Below are positions 57,350 through 64,000 of a stretch of 64,000 nucleotides of DNA, piece by piece. How positions within the stretch are numbered: the stretch's first letter is position 1; each line of letters opens with the position of its first letter. The translations under genes and the position numbers were made by a program. Origin of the DNA: an uncultured Alistipes sp. (GTDB lineage Bacteria > Bacteroidota > Bacteroidia > Bacteroidales > Rikenellaceae); assembly GCA_905213895.1 (NCBI GenBank), contig CAJMKE010000001.1, positions 124,001 to 188,000 of the forward strand, read 5' to 3'. Under the pieces are notes generated by a model. That model was not told the DNA's origin. It made no database searches and saw only the letters and a list, made by a program, of their open reading frames with translations.

Positions 57350-58723
57350 TTATGCGTGGATTGCGCAGCCGAGAGCCTGCTCGGCGGCTTCCATGATGCC
57401 TTCGTTCATCGTCGGGTGCGAATGGATGGTGTGCGCGATGTCATAGGCTGTTGCACCGAGCGTTTTGGCGAGAGTCGGCTCGCCGAGCATCTCCGTAACG
57501 TTCGCCCCTATCATGTGCGCACCGATAATTCGCTTCTCGCCGTCGAAAATCAGTTTGACGAATCCGTCGCGTTCGCCTGCCGCCATAGCCTTGCCCGATG
57601 CCGCGAACTGGAACCGTCCGACCGAATACCCGATACCCTGCTCCGCCGCCTGCTTCTCGGTCAGACCGACCGACGCAATCTCAGGCGACGTGAATATGCA
57701 GGACGGAATCGACGAATAATCGATTCGCTTCGGTTGCAGCCCGCATATCGCTTCGACGCAGCGTATCGCCTCCGCCGATGCGACGTGTGCGAGCGCGGGA
57801 GTGGCGATGATGTCGCCTACCGCATATACCCCGTCGACCGACGTGCGGAAATTCTCGTCCACGACCACTTTGTCGCGCTCGACTTTTACTCCGACCTCTT
57901 CGAGCCCCAAACCTTCGATGTTGGATTTGATGCCGACTGCCGAGAGTACGATTTCCGTTTCGAGCGTTTCGATGCCTTTTTTGCCCTCGACCTCGACTTC
58001 ACTGCGTCCGTCGTGAATGCGCACCGCTTTTACTGTCGTTGCCGTCATTACGGTTGCGCGCAGTTTGCGGAACGTGCGCTCCATTGCTTTGGCAATCTCC
58101 TCGTCTTCGAGCGGCAGAATCTGCGGCATATACTCCACTATCGTTACCTTTGCGCCGAGCGTAGCGTAAAGATATGCGAATTCGCAGCCTATCGCCCCCG
58201 AACCGACCACGACGATACTCTCCGGAATGCGGTCGAGAGCCAGTGCGTCTTTCGACGAGATTATATGCTCGTGGTCTATCGGCATAAACGGCATTTCGCG
58301 CGGACGCGCACCCGTGGCGAGGATTATGTCGTCGGCTTCGTAGGCGGTGCCGTCCACATCGACTGTCTTTGCCGATGTCAGTTTGCCGAATCCGTGAATA
58401 ATCTCGATGCCGTGCTTTTTGAGCAGCATCATCACGCCCTTGTTCATGTTCTCGGCGACCGTGCGCGACCGAGCGACGATTTTTGCCATGTCGGGTTTGA
58501 CTTCGCCTGCGACCTCGATTCCGTAGTTGGCGGCATTGCGGCAGTAGTTGAGTGCCTGCGCGCTTTTGAGCAGTGCTTTCGTCGGAATACAGCCCCAGTT
58601 GAGACATGTCCCGCCTGCTTCTGCACGTTCGACAAGTGCGACTTTGCGCTCCAACTGCGCAGCCCTTACCGCCGCGACATACCCCGCAGGACCGCTGCCG
58701 ATGATTATGATGTCGTATTTCAT
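57350..58723 (-). CDS. lpdA: Dihydrolipoyl dehydrogenase
   Basis: FAD-dependent disulfide oxidoreductase (E3 subunit of 2-oxoacid dehydrogenase or glycine cleavage complexes); 457 residues. The FAD site is IGSGPAGYVAAVRAAQL, the redox-active disulfide is GGTCLNWGCIPTKALL, the NAD-binding motif is VVGSGAIGCEFA, and the dimer-interface His-Glu pair is in HSHPTMNEGIMEA. No E1 or E2 gene is adjacent, so which complex it serves is open. The C69 peptidase gene lies 10 bp upstream on the same strand. Confidence 0.95.
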   Translation of the reverse strand: MKYDIIIIGSGPAGYVAAVRAAQLERKVALVERAEAGGTCLNWGCIPTKALLKSAQALNYCRNAANYGIEVAGEVKPDMAKIVARSRTVAENMNKGVMMLLKKHGIEIIHGFGKLTSAKTVDVDGTAYEADDIILATGARPREMPFMPIDHEHIISSKDALALDRIPESIVVVGSGAIGCEFAYLYATLGAKVTIVEYMPQILPLEDEEIAKAMERTFRKLRATVMTATTVKAVRIHDGRSEVEVEGKKGIETLETEIVLSAVGIKSNIEGLGLEEVGVKVERDKVVVDENFRTSVDGVYAVGDIIATPALAHVASAEAIRCVEAICGLQPKRIDYSSIPSCIFTSPEIASVGLTEKQAAEQGIGYSVGRFQFAASGKAMAAGERDGFVKLIFDGEKRIIGAHMIGANVTEMLGEPTLAKTLGATAYDIAHTIHSHPTMNEGIMEAAEQALGCAIHA

Positions 58724-58733
58724 ATAGCCGTTC

Positions 58734-60374
58734 TTATTTAACCACTTTCAGTATCTCGCCATTGTCTTTCGCTACCGCACGCTGCCACTTCTCGTTGTAG
58801 CCCGGGAATTGGATTTTGGCAGGGATGCCCTTGCCGTTTCCGTTCTCGATGAATCCGTTTTCGTTCTCCGACTTGACGTTGCCGTCCACGTATTTCACGA
58901 GCAGATAGCGGTCGAGTGCCGTCCATTTGTCGAACAATCTTTGTGCCGTGGCGAGCGAATATTCGGTTTGCAGTTTGCGCGCTTTCTTGGCGGACATGCC
59001 GGATGTCTTTGCGTCGATTTCCTCGACCTCGGCGAGTTTGGCGTTCTCCCATTCATCGACTGCCTTGCGGATGTCGGCACTTATCATGTCGTAGCGCATG
59101 TATGCGAAGTTGGTTACGCGGTTGAAGAGCCAGAACATCGACGTCGGCGAGTATTCGAGCATCGAGCCGTTGTGTTCGTCGAGCGTCGGCGGAACCTCGG
59201 TGATGTTGCAGTAAATCGGGGTCAGACACGATGTAGCCGCATCGTCCACGCCGAACCAGAGAATGCCGGTCTTGCCCTTGCGAGCCTGCCCGCACAGCCA
59301 GAATCCGGTCTGCTGCGTCGCTGTCGCACGTTCGTTGCAGTACTCCACTCCGTCTACGGTGAAATACATCGGACGCCAGCGGTAAGGGCAGTTATGACCG
59401 CCTGCACCGATATCGGTAGTCATATCCATAGGCGTGCCTTCGTAGTGGTCGCGCATGGCGTCGAAAAGCACTTTCGGCGAAACTTTCGTGCGTGGCTTTA
59501 CCCACAGCGGCATACGGTTCTTGGCGTTATGCCCCATTGCGTAGTCGGTGTATGCGTCCATGCCGTCGGCAACGGTGCGGAAGAAACTCCATACGCGCGC
59601 TTCGCATCCGCGCATTCCGCCGAAATCTATCGGATTGTAGGTGTCGCAGAAACTGAAATCCTCGTCGCTGCCGCTGTACAGCCCCGCTTCACGGGCGAAC
59701 GAGATTACGTCGGGCGCAAAGATGCAGTTTTCGGGGTCGTTCTGCGGAAATGTGGAGATGCGCGACTGGTTCGCATGGGCGGAGACGTATCCGTCCGGAA
59801 TGCGGCGTGCGACCCAGATGATGCCCTTGCGGCGGTTGCTTCCGTCCGGCGTGAGGTCCATGCCCTTGCCAATCAACTCCATAATCCATGCCTCGTCCGC
59901 ATCGGCTATCGAGAACGATTCGCCTTCGGATGCGTAGCCGTATTTGTTCGCGAGTTCGACAATGACGTCTATCGCTTCGCGTGCCGTGCGGGCGCGCTGC
60001 AACGTTATGTATATCAACGAACCGTAATCGATTTTGCCGGTCTTGTCTTCGAGTTGCGGAAGTCCGCCCCAAGTGGTTTCGGTGATTATGAGCGAATGCT
60101 CGTTCATGTTGCCCACGGTAGCGTATGTGGTTGCTGCCTGCTCGATTACGCCCATGTATCTGCTCGTGTCCCATTCGTAGACGGGCATCGTTGCAGCCGG
60201 TTTCTTCGCCGGATTGTACTTGTAGAGCGCACCGTAGAGCGCATGTGAGTCGGCGGCATACGTAACCATCACCGAACCGTCCGTCGATGCGCCTTTCGTT
60301 ACGATGAAGTTGGTGCATGCGAGTGCCGACAGCGAAGCGGTCGCGCAGATTACCGTTAGAATCAGTCTTTTCAT
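58734..60374 (-). CDS. C69-family dipeptidase
   Basis: A 546-residue exported N-terminal-nucleophile peptidase. After the signal peptide the chain continues ACTNFIVTKGASTDGS, and the Cys of CTNF is the expected catalytic residue exposed by processing. YGSLIYITLQRARTAREAI and the EGESFSIADADEAWIMELIG segment are family features. Such enzymes release dipeptides in the periplasm. Upstream is a promoter module shared with ruvA (60400-60471). lpdA follows 10 bp downstream and may be co-transcribed. Confidence 0.92.
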   Translation of the reverse strand: MKRLILTVICATASLSALACTNFIVTKGASTDGSVMVTYAADSHALYGALYKYNPAKKPAATMPVYEWDTSRYMGVIEQAATTYATVGNMNEHSLIITETTWGGLPQLEDKTGKIDYGSLIYITLQRARTAREAIDVIVELANKYGYASEGESFSIADADEAWIMELIGKGMDLTPDGSNRRKGIIWVARRIPDGYVSAHANQSRISTFPQNDPENCIFAPDVISFAREAGLYSGSDEDFSFCDTYNPIDFGGMRGCEARVWSFFRTVADGMDAYTDYAMGHNAKNRMPLWVKPRTKVSPKVLFDAMRDHYEGTPMDMTTDIGAGGHNCPYRWRPMYFTVDGVEYCNERATATQQTGFWLCGQARKGKTGILWFGVDDAATSCLTPIYCNITEVPPTLDEHNGSMLEYSPTSMFWLFNRVTNFAYMRYDMISADIRKAVDEWENAKLAEVEEIDAKTSGMSAKKARKLQTEYSLATAQRLFDKWTALDRYLLVKYVDGNVKSENENGFIENGNGKGIPAKIQFPGYNEKWQRAVAKDNGEILKVVK

Positions 60375-60399
60375 ATCGTTTTTGCTTTAATGTCTTATG

Positions 60400-60471
60400 C
60401 AAAGATACGAATAAGCGAGAGGAATGTCAAATTTATTTGGACATTCCCGAGCGAGAGTATCTAAAACGAAG
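60400..60471 (-). promoter_or_regulatory. C69 peptidase promoter with conserved upstream module
   Basis: On the minus strand: TTTG at 60431-60428, 20-bp spacer ending TTCG, then TATCTTTG at 60407-60400. The upstream part (60471-60428) reads CTTCG, TTAGATACTC, CGCTCGG and CAAATAAATTTG and aligns with the module before ruvA (6086-6158) with the same spacing. Confidence 0.75.
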
Positions 60472-60542
60472 TTAAAGACAGGAATATTTCCGCCAAATTT
60501 CGTCTTATATGCTTCGTGCAGTCGAATATTTGGGCATTACGG

Positions 60543-60573
60543 TTGCTAATTCTGTTCTGCGGTGTTAAATTTG
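60543..60573 (+). promoter_or_regulatory. Promoter of the YggS-family gene
   Basis: TTG at 60543-60545, 20-bp spacer, TAAATTTG at 60566-60573, 19 bp before the start codon. Confidence 0.65.
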
Positions 60574-60592
60574 CACGACCAAACAGTAGAAT

Positions 60593-61249
60593 ATGTCAGT
60601 TTCATCACGTCTATCCGAAATCCGTGCGACGCTGCCCGAGGGAGTAACGCTCGTCGCCGTGTCGAAATTCCACCCTGCCGAAGCCGTAATGGAGGCTTAC
60701 GATGCAGGGCAGCGCATATTCGGCGAGAGCCGCGTGCAGGAACTCGCCGCCAAATACGAAACGCTGCCGAAAGACATTGAGTGGCAGATGATAGGACATT
60801 TGCAGACGAACAAGGTGCGGACGATAGTGCCGTTCGTTTCGCTGATACAGTCGGTGGACAGTGCGCGGCTGCTCGAATGTATCGACCGCGAAGCCGCACG
60901 ATGCGGGCGGACGGTCGATTGTCTGCTCGAAATCCACGTCGCGCAAGAGGAGACCAAGAGCGGTTGGGAGTATGGCGAACTGAAAGCGTATCTGCAAAGC
61001 GATGCTTTTGCGCAGTTGCATAATATCCGTATTCGCGGAATTATGGGTATGGCGACGAATACCGACGATGCGGCGGTTGTGCGTTCCGATTTCGAACGGC
61101 TTGCCGCCATAAAGGATGAACTTGCGCCGATGTTCGGTGCGGATTTCGATATTCTGTCGATGGGAATGTCCGACGACTACCCTATTGCCATCGATTGCGG
61201 TTCGACCATGGTACGCATCGGCTCTTCGATTTTCGGCGCACGGGTATAG
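60593..61249 (+). CDS. PLP homeostasis protein (YggS/PLPBP family)
   Basis: A single-domain pyridoxal-phosphate-binding protein of 218 residues that maintains vitamin B6 balance. The PLP lysine is in LVAVSKFHPAEAV. RIFGESRVQELAAKYE and IEWQMIGHLQTNKVR are signature blocks; LSMGMSDDYPIAI and VRIGSSIFGAR end the barrel. It is a single gene with its own promoter, ending 75 bp before a shared terminator. Confidence 0.94.
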   Translation: MSVSSRLSEIRATLPEGVTLVAVSKFHPAEAVMEAYDAGQRIFGESRVQELAAKYETLPKDIEWQMIGHLQTNKVRTIVPFVSLIQSVDSARLLECIDREAARCGRTVDCLLEIHVAQEETKSGWEYGELKAYLQSDAFAQLHNIRIRGIMGMATNTDDAAVVRSDFERLAAIKDELAPMFGADFDILSMGMSDDYPIAIDCGSTMVRIGSSIFGARV

Positions 61250-61325
61250 CGTTGTGTCATAACCGGCAACATGCTGCGTCGTTTTCGGTGTTCGGCTACG
61301 GTCGTTTACGGCGCACGCGGGATTA

Positions 61326-61364
61326 AAAAAAACTCCGGAATAGAAATATTCCGGAGTTTTTTTA
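61326..61364. terminator. Bidirectional terminator between yggS and the M23 peptidase gene
   Basis: Perfect stem ACTCCGGAATA/TATTCCGGAGT with a GAAA tetraloop, flanked by a run of A on the left and a run of T on the right, so it works in both directions between converging genes. Confidence 0.85.
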
Positions 61365-61376
61365 TGTCGTTACTGA

Positions 61377-62408
61377 TTATCTTATTCGCAACCTCTTGCC
61401 GATGCTCAACGTCTTCTGTGCGCTGATTCCGTTGAGTTTGCAGATGCGCGCGACGGTCGTATGGTTGCGGTATGCGATGCCGCTCAGCGTGTCGCCCTTG
61501 CGGACTGTGTAATAGCGTCTTGCTTCGAGTTCCGCAGCCTCCTTCTTGTCGTCGTTGTAGTTGGCGATTTCGTCGTCGAAATTCTGGTCGTACTTGGAGT
61601 AAATGTCGAAATACGAACGTTTGAGCAGGAATGTCTCCCGTCGTAAATTTCCGGTTTTGAAATCTATCAACCGTTCGGGGTCGAACGATTGTCCGCAGTA
61701 GCGGAATTCGAAATGAAGATGCGGACCCGTGCTGCGACCCGAACTGCCGCCCAAGGCGATTGGCTGTCCGGCAACGACCCATTCGTCGGCTTCGACAAGT
61801 CGCTTGGAGAGGTGTCCCATGTACGTTTCAAGTCCGTTGTCATGACGGATGATGACCAGTCCGCCGTAGCCGGTTTCGGTGCTTTTGGAGAATCTGACAC
61901 GTCCGTCGAATACCGAATATATCGTGTCGCCGAGTTTCAGCGCGATGTCGATGCCGTTGTGGTTGCGGCGTCGGCGCGGTCCGTAACGCGACGTGATGCG
62001 ACCTATGTACGGATAGTGATAGTTTTTAAGCGAATCGACCAGCGAAATCGCCACCGATTTCGGCAGCGTGTTCAACGGCACGTCGCGATACGGCGAAATG
62101 GTGTCGGTATTCCAGTACCTGCTGAAAACGTTCGAGTCCTTCTCGATTGTGCGGTTGCGGACGTATCGCCATGTATTGTCGTTGTAAAGCACGATGCTTA
62201 CGGCTTCGTTGTCCGTAGGCAGCGTATCGACGATTATCGCGCTGCGCAGTTCGCGCACCGGCGTTACGGGCGTAACCGGCAGGACGGTCGGCTTTGCCGC
62301 CACGATTACGCTGTCGCCTGCATTTTCCGCATCCTGTGCATACGCATCGGCGCAGCATAACGCCAGCGTCGCGGATACGATTATTCCTGTGATTCTACTT
62401 TTTGTCAT
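61377..62408 (-). CDS. M23-family peptidoglycan endopeptidase with LysM domain
   Basis: A 343-residue exported cell-wall hydrolase (signal peptide ending DAYAQ). The LytM/M23 domain (about 140-250) has zinc-site motifs NGIDIALKLGD and GPHLHFEFR, with the further His in YMGHLSKR. A C-terminal LysM domain (about 296-343, YTVRKGDTLSGIAYRNHTTV) anchors it to peptidoglycan. All zinc ligands are present, so it should be active rather than an EnvC-like activator. It overlaps the DUF3109 gene by 14 bp. Confidence 0.93.
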   Translation of the reverse strand: MTKSRITGIIVSATLALCCADAYAQDAENAGDSVIVAAKPTVLPVTPVTPVRELRSAIIVDTLPTDNEAVSIVLYNDNTWRYVRNRTIEKDSNVFSRYWNTDTISPYRDVPLNTLPKSVAISLVDSLKNYHYPYIGRITSRYGPRRRRNHNGIDIALKLGDTIYSVFDGRVRFSKSTETGYGGLVIIRHDNGLETYMGHLSKRLVEADEWVVAGQPIALGGSSGRSTGPHLHFEFRYCGQSFDPERLIDFKTGNLRRETFLLKRSYFDIYSKYDQNFDDEIANYNDDKKEAAELEARRYYTVRKGDTLSGIAYRNHTTVARICKLNGISAQKTLSIGKRLRIR

Positions 62409-62976
62409 AACTCTTCAATAAATCTTCGGCACATTCCAATGCCTTGTAAAACTCTTCGCCGAACCGCCGTATGATAGGCTCGCGCAGCGATTTGTAAACG
62501 GGAATGCCGAGTTTGCGACCGTTCTCGCATGCCGACGAACATACGTTCCAGCGATGATAGTTAAGCCCTATCGTGCCGTTCGACAGACTGATGAGCCGAA
62601 TCGGATAGAGATGACACGATATGGGTTTGCGGAACGAACATTTGCCTTCGCGGAACGCCTTCTCGATAGCGCACAGCGTAATGCCGTTTTCGCGATACGA
62701 ATACGCGCATTCGGCATCGTCCACCAGCGGCGTGGTGTAGTCGCCGTCGCAATCGACGACCATGAATCCCTGCCGTTCGACCGACTCGATGCCTTCGGGC
62801 GTCATGTAGGGCTTGTAGTTCTCGTACTCCTCCTCCAATATGTCCGCTTCCTCCATTTCGAGCGGCGCGCCCGAATTGCCGTCCACGCAGCATTCGCCCT
62901 TGCAGCGGGCGATGTCGCATGCGAAACATTCGGTCAGAATGTCGTCGCTGACTATTTTACCGTCGATTTCTATCAT
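62395..62976 (-). CDS. DUF3109-family Cys-rich protein
   Basis: A 193-residue cytoplasmic protein with numerous conserved cysteines: ECFACDIARCKGECCVDG, ECAYSY, LCAIEKAFREGKCSF, PISCHLYP and NVCSSACENG. The pattern matches the DUF3109 family of Bacteroidota and suggests an iron-sulfur or zinc site, as in related YkgJ-type proteins. The function is unknown to me. It begins 3 bp after ddl and overlaps the M23 gene by 14 bp, forming a ddl-DUF3109-M23 unit. Confidence 0.88.
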   Translation of the reverse strand: MIEIDGKIVSDDILTECFACDIARCKGECCVDGNSGAPLEMEEADILEEEYENYKPYMTPEGIESVERQGFMVVDCDGDYTTPLVDDAECAYSYRENGITLCAIEKAFREGKCSFRKPISCHLYPIRLISLSNGTIGLNYHRWNVCSSACENGRKLGIPVYKSLREPIIRRFGEEFYKALECAEDLLKSYDKK

Positions 62977-62979
62977 CGG

Positions 62980-63966
62980 TCAGCGTTTTAGCGTGTCGGC
63001 GATTACGATGTCGTACAACTCTCCGAGCGTCATGCCCATTGCCCGCACCTGCTTCGGAACGATGCTTCCGCCGCTCATGCCCGGGATGGAGTTTATCTCA
63101 ATCATGTACGGCTCGCCGGCGTCGGTAACGATGAAGTCGATGCGCACGACACCGCGGCAGCGGCAGGCGCGGTACGCATCCAGCGTCATGCGGTTGAGTT
63201 TAGCCTTTACGTCGTCGGATATCCGCGCAGGCGTAATCTCCTCCGACATTCCCGCTTCGTATTTGGCTTCGTAATCGAAGAACTCCTTCTTCGGAACGAT
63301 TTCAGTAATCGGGAACAGATACTCTTTGCCGCCTGCAATCATTACCCCGCAGCCGACCTCGCGCCCCGTTATGCACTCTTCTACAAGTACTTCGTCGCTC
63401 TCTGCGAATGCTTTTTCGACAGCCGCTTCGATTCCGGCGGCATCGGTAACCTTGGTAACTCCGAAACTGCTGCCGCTCGCATTCGGCTTGACGAATACCG
63501 GCAGCCCGAGACGTGCGACGATTTCGGCAGCATCAGCCTTGTCGCCGCGACCGAGCAGAATCTCCTTGGCGAGGTTGATTCCGCGTCCGGCAACGGCTCG
63601 TTTGGTGGTGATTTTGTCGAATGTGATTGTGGATGATACCTGCGAACACGACGAATACGGGATGCCCATCATGTCGAGGTAGCCTTGCAGTTTGCCGTCC
63701 TCGCCCGGTGTCCCGTGGATGATTATCAGCGCGTATTCGAACTCCGTCCGTTCGCCGTCCACCGTGAGCGAGAAATCGTTCTTGTCGAGCGGATATTTGC
63801 GTCCGTCGGGCGCGGTGTACGTCCAGTCGCGATGGTGCAGGTCTATGACCTTCACATCGTATTTCGATGCGTCGAGCGCATCGGCTATCTGTCCGGCACT
63901 CTGCAATGCGATTTCGCGTTCCGACGAATTGCCGCCTGCGAGAAGTGCTATTTTAAGTCTGTTCAT
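62980..63966 (-). CDS. ddl: D-alanine--D-alanine ligase
   Basis: ATP-grasp enzyme making D-Ala-D-Ala for peptidoglycan; 328 residues. It has the opening IALLAGGNSSEREIALQSA, the ATP-site region LPVFVKPNASGSSFGVTKV, the omega-loop segment KEFFDYEAKYEAG and the metal-site RIDFIVTDAGEPYMIEINSIPGMS. The EFFDYEAKY loop fits dipeptide rather than D-Ala-D-lactate synthesis, implying vancomycin-sensitive type precursors. The start at 63966 leaves 34 bp of upstream sequence in the window. Confidence 0.95.
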   Translation of the reverse strand: MNRLKIALLAGGNSSEREIALQSAGQIADALDASKYDVKVIDLHHRDWTYTAPDGRKYPLDKNDFSLTVDGERTEFEYALIIIHGTPGEDGKLQGYLDMMGIPYSSCSQVSSTITFDKITTKRAVAGRGINLAKEILLGRGDKADAAEIVARLGLPVFVKPNASGSSFGVTKVTDAAGIEAAVEKAFAESDEVLVEECITGREVGCGVMIAGGKEYLFPITEIVPKKEFFDYEAKYEAGMSEEITPARISDDVKAKLNRMTLDAYRACRCRGVVRIDFIVTDAGEPYMIEINSIPGMSGGSIVPKQVRAMGMTLGELYDIVIADTLKR

Positions 63967-64000
63967 ATATGCTATATTATTCCGTTTCTTAAAGTTTCTT

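Noticed and set aside
1..64000. CRISPR arrays, tRNA/rRNA genes, insertion sequences, prophage
   Set aside because: No regularly spaced long repeats, cloverleaf-like genes, transposase, integrase or phage structural genes were recognised. The 9-bp arrays are contiguous and lack spacers.

Overview
The window is a chromosome segment from a Bacteroidota bacterium, order Bacteroidales. The evidence is a Na+-translocating NADH:quinone reductase (nqr) operon, promoters of the TTTG-N19/20-TAnnTTTG type, a TonB-dependent receptor with a carboxypeptidase-regulatory-like N-terminus, BACON and BspA-type leucine-rich repeat lipoproteins, and C10 and C69 peptidases. The gene set and the fairly GC-rich coding DNA suggest an Alistipes-like (Rikenellaceae) gut organism; that placement is inference. 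No tRNA, rRNA, complete insertion sequence, prophage or CRISPR array was recognised.

Layout. 1-4.2 kb: nqrB (partial), nqrC, D, E and F, with an unusual rubredoxin-like N-terminus on NqrC. 4.4-5.9 kb (minus): diadenylate cyclase and an OmpH-like lipoprotein. 6.2-9.6 kb (plus): ruvA, two lipoproteins, a GNAT enzyme. 9.7-18.1 kb (minus): BACON/BspA surface lipoprotein, TPR protein, gyrA, a DUF6624-like protein, recQ. 18.2-22.4 kb (minus): a TonB-dependent receptor preceded by an FMN riboswitch and an intrinsic terminator, then tatC. 22.5-28.3 kb: small conserved proteins, an AT-rich stretch of secreted proteins, a candidate structured RNA, and zinc-type ABC transporter genes without a permease. 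28.3-33.5 kb: YdeI-like protein, FocA transporter, YciI, GNAT, hypothetical genes and an XRE regulator beside AT-rich DNA rich in one 8-bp motif. 33.5-40.8 kb (minus): the tight bcp-recA-rel-hypothetical-HIT cluster, a zinc-ribbon protein, a WYL regulator, dnaA. 41.1-42.9 kb: phosphohexomutase. 43-53.6 kb (minus): an eight-gene closely packed run dapB-lepB-yigZ-uvrA-M16-OMT-metallophosphoesterase/propeller-gdhA. 53.8-57.3 kb (plus): C10 protease with two related small lipoproteins, truA, a small membrane protein. 57.3-64 kb: lpd, C69 dipeptidase, YggS, M23 endopeptidase, DUF3109 protein, ddl.

Most of the window is housekeeping: sodium-motive respiration, DNA replication and repair, stringent response, secretion, cell-wall and lysine/peptidoglycan precursors, nitrogen assimilation. 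The parts worth a second look are mostly non-coding. They are (i) the FMN riboswitch and attenuator on an outer-membrane receptor; (ii) eight dispersed arrays of a degenerate 9-bp repeat, three of them lying between opposed transcription terminators; (iii) two related promoter modules of about 72 bp, upstream of ruvA and of the C69 peptidase; and (iv) a promoter-to-terminator non-coding unit at 26.15-26.4 kb. Among proteins, the rubredoxin-NqrC fusion and the C10 protease with paired lipoproteins stand out.
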